Counted from the first letter of the stretch, positions 1 through 10,071 are shown. The stretch is DNA of 64,000 bases from an uncultured Acetatifactor sp. (GCA_947588205.1 CANPYG010000001.1:50925-114924); one strand, 5' to 3'. The notes: generated by a model not told the origin, from the letters alone. Program-made: numbers and translations.

Positions 1-71
1 AAGTAGCATCTTTTCTACACAAGGCAAGAAAGAATTATGGTGATATCTTTTTAACGGTTCCCCAAACGCCT

Positions 72-1859
72 TCACACCCCCGCCAGCACGTCGAAGGTTC
101 CAGCCACATTCAGCCGCCCATATCCCCATTCCTGATTGGGATAGACCAAGTCCGGGCTTCTTGACGCTCCCCTGGCAAAGTAATTCTTTACCTCCTTGCT
201 TTCGATGAGCTCATTATTGCCTTCCACCACTGCCCATTGCATAAACTGCGCCACGCCTCCGGCGGTAATGGCAGCCGCGAGGCTTCCTCCGGTCTGTCTG
301 CCATATACGGTGGACACATCCACCCCGGGCGCCGCGAAGGTAGGGCGGATCGCGCCCGTTCTGGAGAATCCTCTCCCAGAATCGATATAGAAGCTGTTAT
401 TGAAATCATTATAGGCGGATACCCCGATGACGCTTTCTGCCATGGAAGGCTCCGTCAGTGTAATGTATGGATCAGGCTCGAGGAAATAAGTTTCCGCAGA
501 AAGGAATTCCGTAATAGGCAGCCACAGGTTAAATGCGCCGTTGTGAATCTCCCCCACTGCAGATACCCGGAAATTCCAGATTCCCGCCGTTGGCTCCACA
601 ACACGGAACAGAATCAGCTCTTCCCCAGATACCGGCTCCACCAGCACGCTGGACACAGTAATCCGGGTGCGCTCATAGATAAAGCCGTAAGTCAAAGTCT
701 GGTCAATCCCAAGGCGCAGGGGAGGCACCATCTCCCCGCCCGGCGTTCGTATGGCAATATTGAAGACATCCGGTATATTCCCCCAAAATTCCATCAGAAA
801 GCCACGGTTATTTTCTCCCACCCGCAATTCCACATCTTTATAATTGTCTGCAACGCTGCAGGCACCTGAAGCCCTGCGCTGGCCGGTACACGGGGCAAGG
901 CTTCCGCTGTGATGATGGGATGCATTTCCTTCATTTCCGCCGCAGACCACAAGGGCGCGGCTTCTTTTTACCGCTATGCTGTTCAGATATCTGGAAAGCG
1001 CTGAATTCCCGCTATGGTCCCCAAGGCTGGTGCCGATCCCAAGGCAAATGACCACGGGACGGCGGAAGGTATCGGCAAAGGAGTCCGCATATTTCACGGC
1101 GAGCATAATATCCTGCTCCTCGAAGGCCAGGATCCCCTCCGGGATCATGTAGTACTCCCGAAGATAGGGCTTGCAGTCCTTCAGCTTGATTGCCACGATC
1201 TGTACATCCGGCGCCGCGCCCAGAAAACCGGCTCCCCCATTCAGCCTGCTGCCCGCCGCAACACTGGCCATGGCGGTTCCATGCCCTATCTCATCCCTGC
1301 TGGGAACGATTTCATATGGATTCTCAGACTGAAGGGCCCTGTTGATATCCTCTTGGGTATATTCAGAGCCGAACAGGAAGCCCTCCGGCGGAGTCCCGCT
1401 CTGGTCGCTTTGATCCCAGATAGCCATAATACGGGTATTTCCCGATTCATCCCGGAAAACATCCCTTGTGTAATCGATCCCGGAGCTGATGACACAGATC
1501 ACCACACCCCGCCCGGTCAGACTTAAGGGCTGGCGCTGGACCTGCGTGATTCCGCTGGCGGTCAGGCTGCTCGGGTCAAAGGGGGCGCGACTTACGGTAA
1601 AGTTGTCCGTACTTCTGCCCATATTTCCGCCGCTTCCGCCCAATATCCGCATCAGACCGTATAACTTGGGAATCGTCTGATATTCTTTTGGATTATCCAT
1701 CAAAGGTGGAAGACCCAGATTGTTGATATAAACAAGATTATAAAGATTATCCAGATTGGTATAACAAAAATCAACGCCCTCTTCAGGGTTTATCCGGATC
1801 GGATAGTCGACGATCACGTCGCGATATTGATCGGAAAGAATTCTGTCTTTGCAGTCCAT
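72..1859 (-). CDS. S8 family (subtilisin-like) serine peptidase, clostridial Csp-like
   Basis: Asp (GVVICVISSGIDYTRDVF), His (EIGHGTAMASVAAG) and Ser (TGGSLAAAITAGG) blocks of the subtilase triad are all present. Confidence 0.9.
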   Translation of the reverse strand: MDCKDRILSDQYRDVIVDYPIRINPEEGVDFCYTNLDNLYNLVYINNLGLPPLMDNPKEYQTIPKLYGLMRILGGSGGNMGRSTDNFTVSRAPFDPSSLTASGITQVQRQPLSLTGRGVVICVISSGIDYTRDVFRDESGNTRIMAIWDQSDQSGTPPEGFLFGSEYTQEDINRALQSENPYEIVPSRDEIGHGTAMASVAAGSRLNGGAGFLGAAPDVQIVAIKLKDCKPYLREYYMIPEGILAFEEQDIMLAVKYADSFADTFRRPVVICLGIGTSLGDHSGNSALSRYLNSIAVKRSRALVVCGGNEGNASHHHSGSLAPCTGQRRASGACSVADNYKDVELRVGENNRGFLMEFWGNIPDVFNIAIRTPGGEMVPPLRLGIDQTLTYGFIYERTRITVSSVLVEPVSGEELILFRVVEPTAGIWNFRVSAVGEIHNGAFNLWLPITEFLSAETYFLEPDPYITLTEPSMAESVIGVSAYNDFNNSFYIDSGRGFSRTGAIRPTFAAPGVDVSTVYGRQTGGSLAAAITAGGVAQFMQWAVVEGNNELIESKEVKNYFARGASRSPDLVYPNQEWGYGRLNVAGTFDVLAGV

Positions 1860-2010
1860 AAAATAAAACTTCCTTCATCCGACAAGAAGCCGGCAATGTA
1901 TTCCATATTATTTTATGGTAAAATCCTCCTGAAAATACTACTTTAAATCCCTTCCCCGCCGCAAAACCATCCACTGATTTCCTATCTAATATATTCTTTC
2001 TTCCGACATT

Positions 2011-4077
2011 TTAACGCATCCGTCCATCCACCTTCAGGCAGCGGACCGCATTGAGCACCGCAATGACCATCACGCCCACATCTGCAAAAATCGCCAGCCA
2101 CATGCCGGCATAGCCCAGTGCCCCCAGGATCAGGCAGATTGCCTTGACCCCTAACGCGAAGACAATATTTTCATAGACAATGCGGAGACATTTCCTGGAA
2201 ATGCGCATGGCAAGGGCAATCTTGCGGGGATCATCGTCCATCAGGACGATATCAGCCGCCTCGATGGCCGCATCGGAACCAAGCGCTCCCATAGCGATTC
2301 CGACATCCGCCCTGGAAAGCACGGGGGCATCGTTGATACCGTCCCCCACAAAGGCGAGGACTTCCTTCCTGCCCTTGGCTGCAAGCAGCTGTTCCACCTG
2401 CTCCACCTTGTCGCCGGGCAAAAGCTCACTTCTCACCTCGTCCACATGAAGCTCACTGGCCACGGCCTGCGCGACACGCCTGTTATCCCCGGTAAGCATA
2501 ACCGTTTTCCTGATCCCGGCAGCCTTAAGCTCCCGGATGGCGGCGGGCGAATGCTCCTTTAACACGTCGGATATCAGAATATATCCTGTATAGACTCCGT
2601 CTATAGCCACATATACAATCGTTCCGGCCTTATCCGGCTCCGGGAAATCAAGGTTCATTTGCCTCATCAATTTCGCATTCCCGACGGCAACCTCCCTGCT
2701 TTCCGTTCCCATATCTCCTGCGGTTTGGGTGTCTCCTGCAGCTTGGGCGCTTCCTGCCTTTCCATTGTCTGTATGGTCGGCAAAAGCTTCGCTCCTTACC
2801 CTGGCCCTTACGCCGTACCCGCTGATTTCTTCCACATCGCTCACCTGAGCGCCTTCCACTTCCTGCCCAATGTAATCATTGGGCATCCCAATGGCTACAT
2901 TGGACATCCCACAGGCTTTCCGAAGGCTCTTGCTGATAGGATGATCGGAATAGCTCTCGGCAAGGGCAGCATATTCCAGCAGAATATCCGATGCGGTTCT
3001 TGCTGCGCGGACGTCACCTGATGCTTCTTCCCGGGCGGCAGAGTCCGCCCACTTCTTATCCGGCACCACCTCCGTCACTTCAAAAACGCCCTTGGTCAAT
3101 GTGCCCGTTTTATCAAACACCACATATTTTGTCTTGGAAAGCATTTCCAGGTAATTAGAGCCCTTCACCAGAATACCGTTGGCAGAAGCGCCCCCGATGC
3201 CGCCGAAAAAGCTCAACGGTATGGAAATGACCAGCGCACAGGGGCAGCTGATGACCAGGAAAGTGAGCGCCCTTGTCACCCAATCCGCCCAATTCGCAGG
3301 GTTCCCCGCAATCAGATTTAATATGGGCGGCAGAAGCGCCAGCGCCAATGCGCTATAGCAGACAGCAGGAGTATAATAATGGGCGAAACGGGTGATAAAA
3401 TTTTCCGCCTTTGCTTTCTTCATGCTGGAATTCTCCACCAGATCCAGAATCTTGGACACTGTGGATTCACCAAATTCCCTGGTGGTGCGGATCTTCAAAA
3501 GCCCTGACATATTCACGCAGCCACTGACCACCATATCCCCGGCTGCCACTTCCCTGGGAAGGCTTTCTCCCGTGAGGGCGCTGGTGTTCAGCACGGAGCT
3601 TCCTTCGCAAATCTCACCGTCGATGGGAATCTTCTCTCCCGGCTTCACCACAATGACGGTTCCGATTGCAACCTCATCGGGATCCACCTGCTCTAAGGAA
3701 CCGTCTTCCTTTTCAATATTGGCATAATCCGGGCGGATATCCATGAGGGCGCTGATGTTGCGGCGGCTCTTCCCAACCGCCACGCTCTGAAAAAGCTCGC
3801 CGATCTGATAAAAAAGTATAACCGCCGCGCCCTCCTTATACTCTCCCAGAAGCATTGCGCCTACGGTGGCTACAGCCATCAGGAAATTCTCATCGAAAAC
3901 TTCCCCATGAGCGACGCCCAGAACGGCTTTTTTCAAAATGTCATATCCTATGAGAAGATAAGGGATCAGATATAATGCTGCCTTCATCCAGCCCTCTACG
4001 GGAACCAGAGAAATGACCACCAACAATACAAAGGACGCTATAATCCGATAAAGCACTTTTTTCTGTTTTTTTGTCAT
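2011..4077 (-). CDS. Heavy-metal translocating P-type ATPase (P1B, Zn/Cd type, no fused HMA domain)
   Basis: CPCALVISIP transmembrane metal motif, DKTGTLTKG phosphorylation motif, MLTGDN, VGDGINDAP. ORF extends to 4104; an internal ATG at 4077 (MTKKQKK) has a GGGGTG-type RBS and is a likely alternative start. Confidence 0.93.
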   Translation of the reverse strand: MTKKQKKVLYRIIASFVLLVVISLVPVEGWMKAALYLIPYLLIGYDILKKAVLGVAHGEVFDENFLMAVATVGAMLLGEYKEGAAVILFYQIGELFQSVAVGKSRRNISALMDIRPDYANIEKEDGSLEQVDPDEVAIGTVIVVKPGEKIPIDGEICEGSSVLNTSALTGESLPREVAAGDMVVSGCVNMSGLLKIRTTREFGESTVSKILDLVENSSMKKAKAENFITRFAHYYTPAVCYSALALALLPPILNLIAGNPANWADWVTRALTFLVISCPCALVISIPLSFFGGIGGASANGILVKGSNYLEMLSKTKYVVFDKTGTLTKGVFEVTEVVPDKKWADSAAREEASGDVRAARTASDILLEYAALAESYSDHPISKSLRKACGMSNVAIGMPNDYIGQEVEGAQVSDVEEISGYGVRARVRSEAFADHTDNGKAGSAQAAGDTQTAGDMGTESREVAVGNAKLMRQMNLDFPEPDKAGTIVYVAIDGVYTGYILISDVLKEHSPAAIRELKAAGIRKTVMLTGDNRRVAQAVASELHVDEVRSELLPGDKVEQVEQLLAAKGRKEVLAFVGDGINDAPVLSRADVGIAMGALGSDAAIEAADIVLMDDDPRKIALAMRISRKCLRIVYENIVFALGVKAICLILGALGYAGMWLAIFADVGVMVIAVLNAVRCLKVDGRMR

Positions 4078-4113
4078 AAATACACACCCCGCAATCAAAA
4101 TCATTACGCAGCC

Positions 4114-4335
4114 TTATAGATATACCTCGCAGTCGGACTCAACCTTCTTGCAGGCCTTCACCACATTCTGCATTACGCTTTTCACATCAGCGCCCTCTGC
4201 AAACTCTACGTTCATCTTCTGCGTCATAAAGCTGACTGTGGCCGCTGCCACGCCTTCCACCTTCGCCGCAGCCTCTTCCATCTTCCTCGCACAGTTCGCA
4301 CAGTCCACTTCGATCTTATAAGTTTTCTTCATCAA
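4114..4335 (-). CDS. HMA-domain metal-binding protein (copper/zinc chaperone-like)
   Basis: 73 aa, KIEVDCANCARKMEEAAAKVEGV (CxxC HMA motif); directly upstream of the P-type ATPase with a strong AGGAGG RBS. Confidence 0.9.
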   Translation of the reverse strand: MMKKTYKIEVDCANCARKMEEAAAKVEGVAAATVSFMTQKMNVEFAEGADVKSVMQNVVKACKKVESDCEVYL

Positions 4336-4410
4336 TCCATCCTCCTATTAATTCTCTTTCTTATTCCTTTGTTAAGTCAATCATTCATTCTTTGGCGCTT
4401 CAGGCTGACG

Positions 4411-4430
4411 TATGAATCATTGTTCATATG
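4411..4430. promoter_or_regulatory. Putative ArsR/SmtB-type metal-responsive operator
   Basis: TATGAATCATTGTTCATATG: TATGAA/TTCATA inverted arms, of the kind seen in SmtB/CzrA operators; sits just downstream of a promoter for the HMA/P-ATPase operon. Confidence 0.55.
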
Positions 4431-4433
4431 TTT

Positions 4434-4461
4434 ATATTATCATAAATATGGGAAATGTCAA
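4434..4461 (-). promoter_or_regulatory. Predicted sigma-A promoter of the HMA protein/P-ATPase operon
   Basis: Minus strand TTGACA (4456-4461), 16-bp spacer, TAATAT (4434-4439). Confidence 0.5.
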
Positions 4462-4535
4462 TACGAATTTATATATTTTGCGTTGAATCTTTTCGCCTTA
4501 TGTTGTATGATCGGTTTAAGCGCGGAAGCAGAAAG

Positions 4536-4564
4536 GACGCATCGCCCGCAGCGGACGGTGCGTC
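4536..4564 (-). terminator. Possible rho-independent terminator downstream of the clpX-like gene
   Basis: GACGCAtcgcccgcagcggacggTGCGTC strong hairpin in the gap after the stop codon; T-run on the minus strand (CTTTCT) is weak. Confidence 0.35.
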
Positions 4565-4604
4565 TATGGAAAGCTTTTGGAGGGAAGGCTGCTTCCGCTT
4601 CCCG

Positions 4605-6194
4605 TCAAGCCCTGGGATACTGCCTAAGGTCGTCAATTCTCCCGGTCACCTGGTTGCTTCTGATATCAATGATGGGGCCGCCGGTTCCCTCAATATATTC
4701 CTTTGTGATGGTCACCCTGCCGATATTGTCGTCCTTGGGGATCTCATACATAATGTCCAGCATGAACTCTTCAATAATGGAACGCAGCGCCCTGGCGCCC
4801 GTATCCCGCTCCATCGCCTTATCCGCAATGGCCTCCAGCGCATCATCGGTAAATTCCAGCTTCACCTCATCCAGCTCTAAAAGCTTTTGATACTGCTTCA
4901 GGATGGCATTCTTCGGCTCCTTCAGGATCTTCACCATCATCTCCTTCGTCAGCCCCTGCAGGGTGAAAATAATGGGAAGACGTCCTATGAACTCCGGAAT
5001 CATGCCAAACTTGCGGATATCCTCCACCGTCACCCTGGACAGAATGTTTTTCTCCTTATCATACTTATCCTTAAGCTCAGCGCCAAAACCAATAGATGCT
5101 GTTTTGGTAAGCCTCTCCTTAATGATAGCCTCCAGATCAGGGAAGGCGCCGCCGCAGATAAAAAGAATATTCCTGGTATTCACAGTGGCCAAAGGTACCA
5201 TGGCATTTTTGCTGTTCGCGCCCACCGGAACCTCTACCTCTGCTCCTTCAAGCAGCTTGAGCATTCCCTGTTGAACGCTCTCTCCGCTCACATCCCGGGA
5301 AGTGGTATTCTTCTTCTTCGCGATCTTATCAATCTCATCGATAAAGATAATGCCCCGCTCAGCCTTCTCCACATCGTTGTCGGCAGCCGCCAGAAGCTTG
5401 GACACCACGCTCTCGATGTCGTCGCCGATATAACCGGCTTCCGTTAAGGAGGTGGCGTCCGCAATGGCAAGGGGCACGTCCAAAAGCCTTGCGAGGGTCT
5501 TCACCAGGTAGGTCTTACCGCAGCCTGTAGGTCCTATCATCAGCATATTGGACTTCTCGATCTCGATCTCATCCATGGTGTCTGTAGCGACTCTCTTATA
5601 ATGATTATAAACGGCTACGGAAATGACCTTCTTGGCATGCTCCTGACCCACCACATAATCATCCAGGCTGGCCTTGATCTTGTGGGGAGGCGGAATATTC
5701 TTAATGTCCAGGACAGGCATTCTGTCCTGGGCGGCTTCCTTCTCCTTTTTCTTCTTCAGCTTCTGCTTATTGGGAATGCCCCCGTCTCCCCGCAGGTCAG
5801 CCAGGTTCACAAAGCTGATATTCGGGAAACCGCCTTTTTTAGCCATGTCCTCCATCTCCTTCTGGAGATTGGGATTGTTCAGCATTCCCTGGTAATCAAA
5901 CTGGCTCACCGCTTCCATGGTCCTGTGCATACAGTCATTGCACACGCAGATATTATTGGGAAGCTTAAACATCTTTCCAGCCTTGCTCTCCGGTCTGCGG
6001 CAGACAAAGCAGACGTCCTCGTATTCGCTGTTATCGCTTTTCCCTGCATTTGCGGTGGTAGAGGCGTCTTTCTTTCCGGTATCCTTTTGTATCTCCCTGT
6101 CTGTGTCCTTACCTGTATCCTTTTTATCCCCTTTTTCCCCTTCTGTACCTTCCCCTACAGATTTTTCTTCGTTCTCATCAAAATAATCTGACAT
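4605..6194 (-). CDS. clpX: ClpX-like ATP-dependent protease ATP-binding subunit
   Basis: Zinc finger CFVC...CNDC, Walker A GPTGCGKTYL, LTEAGYIGDDIES, Walker B IIFIDEIDKI, SIGFGAE (IGF loop), DTGARALRSIIE. Confidence 0.9.
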   Translation of the reverse strand: MSDYFDENEEKSVGEGTEGEKGDKKDTGKDTDREIQKDTGKKDASTTANAGKSDNSEYEDVCFVCRRPESKAGKMFKLPNNICVCNDCMHRTMEAVSQFDYQGMLNNPNLQKEMEDMAKKGGFPNISFVNLADLRGDGGIPNKQKLKKKKEKEAAQDRMPVLDIKNIPPPHKIKASLDDYVVGQEHAKKVISVAVYNHYKRVATDTMDEIEIEKSNMLMIGPTGCGKTYLVKTLARLLDVPLAIADATSLTEAGYIGDDIESVVSKLLAAADNDVEKAERGIIFIDEIDKIAKKKNTTSRDVSGESVQQGMLKLLEGAEVEVPVGANSKNAMVPLATVNTRNILFICGGAFPDLEAIIKERLTKTASIGFGAELKDKYDKEKNILSRVTVEDIRKFGMIPEFIGRLPIIFTLQGLTKEMMVKILKEPKNAILKQYQKLLELDEVKLEFTDDALEAIADKAMERDTGARALRSIIEEFMLDIMYEIPKDDNIGRVTITKEYIEGTGGPIIDIRSNQVTGRIDDLRQYPRA

Positions 6195-6319
6195 GTATTT
6201 ATCTCTCCCGTTTTATATACATCTCATTTGGGAAAACCCTGCATTCATTCTAACACAAACCTTTCCATCTTTCCACCATTGACATATAAATTTTTCATGA
6301 ACCGCAGCAATAGCAGCGA

Positions 6320-7255
6320 TTACTGCCGTTCCCTCCCCGCCCAGTACTCCCTGTTATCCGTAAAGGCGAGGATCCAGCTGTGGGGCAGGAGCCGATAATG
6401 CTTCCCCAGCAGATAACCCGCATATTTGGAAAAGGTCTGGGCATATAGATGGGGGATTTTTTTCCACATACCGTTTTTCCTGAGATATGCGGTGGCCTGC
6501 AGGATCATTTTCATTCCCTCCGACTCAGAGGAAACGCCCGCAAATACTTCCGGATGCTCCGCCTGTGACACACCCAGGTCGAAATTGCGGTGAAACTGCT
6601 GCCTGTTCGTATAATTATGGGAATGGATTACGCAGGCCTCGGCGGTATATGCCACACAATAACCCGCCTTAATCGCTTCTGCGGCATATATCATATCCTC
6701 ATTGAATATGGCACGATGCACAAAGCCCCCTAATTTTTCATAAATATCCCTCCGATAGGCGGCGCATACGTTGGAACAGAAAAAGGTTTTGATCCCCAGC
6801 TCTTTCAGATCCTCCGCAGATTTCATCCGGGACTGGGGTGGGTAATTAAAGCTCCTCATATATTTCTCGATCTCTCCGCAATCCTCCGCCGGGAGCTGTC
6901 TTGCATAGGAAACCGCAGTCCGATCCTTCAGGGGGGCGGTCAAATATTCCAGCAGATTCTCATTGGCAGGCATGGCATCCTGCGTCATCATCACAAAAAT
7001 ATCAGCCCTGGATCTCTCCACGGCCTTCCGTCTCGTTTCCCCATGATCAAATTCCCGTTTGGACAAATGATGCACACTTACCATTTTATGCCGCTCCAAA
7101 AAGGAGGTTCCATATATCAGCTGCTGGAAATATTTTTCCTCCGTATTCATCAGGATAATATGCCCAGGCGGACAGGTCTGTCCCTCCAGGCTGTCGATCA
7201 AGGCAAAAAGCCTTTCATCCGGCTTATAAACGGGGATGATCACATCTATTTTCAT
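6320..7255 (-). CDS. Glycosyltransferase family 2 (rhamnosyltransferase-like)
   Basis: MKIDVIIPVYKPDERLFALIDSLEGQT, MTQDAMP (DxD-equivalent region), FNEDMIYAAEAIKAGY. Confidence 0.88.
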   Translation of the reverse strand: MKIDVIIPVYKPDERLFALIDSLEGQTCPPGHIILMNTEEKYFQQLIYGTSFLERHKMVSVHHLSKREFDHGETRRKAVERSRADIFVMMTQDAMPANENLLEYLTAPLKDRTAVSYARQLPAEDCGEIEKYMRSFNYPPQSRMKSAEDLKELGIKTFFCSNVCAAYRRDIYEKLGGFVHRAIFNEDMIYAAEAIKAGYCVAYTAEACVIHSHNYTNRQQFHRNFDLGVSQAEHPEVFAGVSSESEGMKMILQATAYLRKNGMWKKIPHLYAQTFSKYAGYLLGKHYRLLPHSWILAFTDNREYWAGRERQ

Positions 7256-7341
7256 TGTTTGCCACCTCTGTGCCCTTCAGGGCAAATATTACAAACGCCA
7301 AATCTTACGAACGCCATTTTTGTACAATCCCTAAACTGCAT

Positions 7342-7368
7342 AAAAGGGAGCGGCTAAGGCTCCCTTTT
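7342..7368 (-). terminator. Rho-independent terminator of the LCP gene
   Basis: AAAAGGGAGC-GGCTAAG-GCTCCCTTTT perfect 10-bp stem just downstream of the LCP stop codon; potentially bidirectional. Confidence 0.75.
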
Positions 7369-7379
7369 CTTGTTGTTCG

Positions 7380-8579
7380 TTATTTCAATCTTCCTGCCGT
7401 ATCCTTCTCTATCTGTGCGCTGTATTCCTTCACGGTGCTGGAAACTGTATAGTTCTTGTCTCCAAACAGGAACTCATGCAGCCATACCACATTGGACTCC
7501 AGATCCAGGGGAATCACACAATCTCCCTTCTGCTTATCCATACCGGCATACCCAAGCTTGTCAGTCTGCGGGAATCCATCCTCCCCAACAATCTTATAAT
7601 CCGCGATCTGTGCAAGATAAGGGGTAAGCTCTGCCACCGTCAGGGATGTCACCACATTTTTCATCGCCGCCTCAAATACCTTTGTCAGGGTATCAAGGTC
7701 TGCCTGCTTCGCACGTTCCTCTATGGCCATTATCACTTCTCTCTGGCTTGCCGCCCGGCCCAGGTCGTAGCCCTTTCGGTCGTATCTGATTCGGCAATAG
7801 GCTGTTGCCTGAAGTCCGTTCAACTTCTGATAACCCGTAGAGGTTACCGGCACATAAGCGCCTTCCTTATCCGGATCCTTTCCAAGGGACCTCAGAATGC
7901 TGATCTGATAATTGTCAATGTGCTTAATTTCCCCTTCATCCACATCCAGATATACGCCGCCAAGGCCATCCACAATATCTATCAGACCCTTATATCCGAT
8001 TGCGACATAATCCGTTATATTCATATCGAGATTGGAATTCAACATCCGGACTGCCCGCTCAGCGCCGCCGCTGGCATAAGCGGCATTACTTTTACGGTAT
8101 GGATCATTCTCACTGGTCTTTTCAACGCCCGGATTCGTGTTCAAATAGGTATCGCGGTAAACGCTGACTATCCTGATCTCGCCTGTATCCAGATTTATGC
8201 TGGCGATCATCGTACTGTCGCTGTGGCCGCCCTTGATCATCTCCGCATCGTTGTTGGCATCGATTCCAAACAGGGCAATATTCCAATAGCCCTTCATGAC
8301 GCTTTCAGGCTCCTGCATTTCCTGCTGCACCTCAGTAGCGATCCCGAGCTGTTCCGGCTCAGTGGGAAGCGGTGCGATACCGGGTCCCTCCCCGCCTCTG
8401 GAATACACAAGGAACAAAACGCCCAGCATAACGGCAAGAAGCACTATTTCCACCCCAAAAATAATAAACTTCCTTTTTCTCCTTTTTGCCGCCTTCTGCT
8501 GCTCCAGAGCCTTTTGTACGCCGTTAGAATTCGAGGCGTTTGAAGTATGAGTTTCATTTCCCTGATTTGAAGTAGCCAT
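7380..8579 (-). CDS. LytR-CpsA-Psr (LCP) family glycopolymer ligase
   Basis: Single N-terminal TM, NIALFGIDANND...GGHSDSTMIASINLDTGEIRIVSVYRDTYL, AYCRIRYDRKGYDLGRAASQREVI. Confidence 0.93.
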   Translation of the reverse strand: MATSNQGNETHTSNASNSNGVQKALEQQKAAKRRKRKFIIFGVEIVLLAVMLGVLFLVYSRGGEGPGIAPLPTEPEQLGIATEVQQEMQEPESVMKGYWNIALFGIDANNDAEMIKGGHSDSTMIASINLDTGEIRIVSVYRDTYLNTNPGVEKTSENDPYRKSNAAYASGGAERAVRMLNSNLDMNITDYVAIGYKGLIDIVDGLGGVYLDVDEGEIKHIDNYQISILRSLGKDPDKEGAYVPVTSTGYQKLNGLQATAYCRIRYDRKGYDLGRAASQREVIMAIEERAKQADLDTLTKVFEAAMKNVVTSLTVAELTPYLAQIADYKIVGEDGFPQTDKLGYAGMDKQKGDCVIPLDLESNVVWLHEFLFGDKNYTVSSTVKEYSAQIEKDTAGRLK

Positions 8580-8650
8580 GTTAAGTTCTCTCCCTTATTT
8601 GTAATATACCTGCATCAGACTCTTTTACCGCTTTCAGACAGGCAAAATCC

Positions 8651-10069
8651 TTAGTACGCATTTTTATTGATAAACCCTGTAAAAAAGGTCATCAGCATAA
8701 TCTTAAAATCAAACCCCAGAGACCAGTTCTCAATATAATAAAGATCATAGTCGATCCTTTTGCGGATCGAGGTATCCCCCCGATATCCGCTGACCTGGGC
8801 CCAGCCCGTAAGACCCGGCCTGACCTGATGCTTTACCATATATCTCGGAATCTCTTCCTTGAACTTATCCACGAACAGCGGGCGCTCCGGCCTCGGCCCC
8901 ACAAGGCTCATTTCCCCCTTTAATACGTTGAATAACTGGGGAAGCTCATCCAGGCTCGTCCTCCGCAAGAACCTGCCAAAGGGAGTTACACGCCTGTCGC
9001 CCCTGATGGTCCATGCCCTTTTCTCCTCATTGGGGGACTGAAGCTCCATGGTCCGGAACTTATACATGTAAAACGGTTGATTATGAAGCCCTATCCGTTC
9101 CTGTTTAAAAATAACGGGTCCCGGGCTGGTAAGCTTGATCATCGCGGCAATGATAAGCATGAACGGGGCGGAAACCACAAGCCCAATCAGTGCCCCTACG
9201 ATATCCACCGCCCTCTTGACCAATACATTCCCTGTATTCGTAAGGGGTACCCTTCGAATATTGATGACCGGAAGGCCCATCAAATCCTCCGTATAAGGAC
9301 GCGTAGGGATCACACTGTTATAATCCGGTATGAATTTGGTATGCACGCCCGCTTTTTCACAAAGGCCGACGATTTCCTCCAGCCTGTCATAATCCTTCAA
9401 AGAAAGCGTGATCGCAATTTCATCCATTTTATTTTCCGGAAGGATGTACTCCAGATTCCCGATGGCTCCCAGCACCTTCACGCCCTTATAAGACGCGCCG
9501 CGGGGTACATGCTCATCCAGAATGCCGCATACCACATAGCCCCATTCCGGATTATCCAGGATCCGGTCAATATATTCTTCCCCCGCTCTCGAATAGCCCA
9601 CCAGAAGAATATACTTCAGATTATAACCCTTACTGCGCAGAGTCTGCAGACTTTTACGCAGGACGATACGGGAACAGCCTGTGATAAAAACATTCAGGCA
9701 GAAGAACAGCAATATCATCCCTCTGGAAATATTGATTTCCTTCAGGACAAGATAGAGGAACAAAATAAAAATTGTAATGCCAATCGCGTTCGCCTGGATG
9801 ATCTTGCCGATCTCATGACGTCTCCTCGATGTCCTTTTGGGAGTATAAATATTGCATTTATAATACAGCACCATGTAAAGGGGAATGATCGCAAGCAGCA
9901 TCATAAAATAAGACCTGCCCGGAAGATCCCCTACCTCAGGGCCCGGTTTCGAAATATAGAACCTGATATAATAAGCCAGAGCATATGAGACCGCCGTGAT
10001 GCAGGCATCCATCACCAAATGCAGTCTGTTGAATATCTTCTGATTATCCTTTATCATATTGCCACCCAA
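8651..10069 (-). CDS. Polyprenyl glycosylphosphotransferase (WcaJ/WbaP-like initiating sugar-phosphate transferase)
   Basis: Multi-TM N-terminus; C-terminal KRAVDIVGALIGLV..., FKQERIG, YKFRTM, RRTSLDELPQLFNVLKGEMSLVGPRPERP, RPGLTGWAQVSGYRG. Confidence 0.93.
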   Translation of the reverse strand: MGGNMIKDNQKIFNRLHLVMDACITAVSYALAYYIRFYISKPGPEVGDLPGRSYFMMLLAIIPLYMVLYYKCNIYTPKRTSRRRHEIGKIIQANAIGITIFILFLYLVLKEINISRGMILLFFCLNVFITGCSRIVLRKSLQTLRSKGYNLKYILLVGYSRAGEEYIDRILDNPEWGYVVCGILDEHVPRGASYKGVKVLGAIGNLEYILPENKMDEIAITLSLKDYDRLEEIVGLCEKAGVHTKFIPDYNSVIPTRPYTEDLMGLPVINIRRVPLTNTGNVLVKRAVDIVGALIGLVVSAPFMLIIAAMIKLTSPGPVIFKQERIGLHNQPFYMYKFRTMELQSPNEEKRAWTIRGDRRVTPFGRFLRRTSLDELPQLFNVLKGEMSLVGPRPERPLFVDKFKEEIPRYMVKHQVRPGLTGWAQVSGYRGDTSIRKRIDYDLYYIENWSLGFDFKIMLMTFFTGFINKNAY

Positions 10070-10071
10070 CC

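Noticed and set aside
4369-4890. Plus-strand ORFs (4369-4890, 4455-4880) spanning the promoter region and the clpX 3' end
   Set aside because: Overlap both a well-formed promoter/operator and the clpX coding region; no domain or RBS support.
7476-8543. 355-aa plus-strand ORF antisense to the LCP gene
   Set aside because: Shadow ORF; the minus strand encodes a well-supported LCP protein.
9077-9988. 303-aa plus-strand ORF antisense to the WcaJ-like transferase
   Set aside because: Shadow ORF; no motif and an atypical composition.
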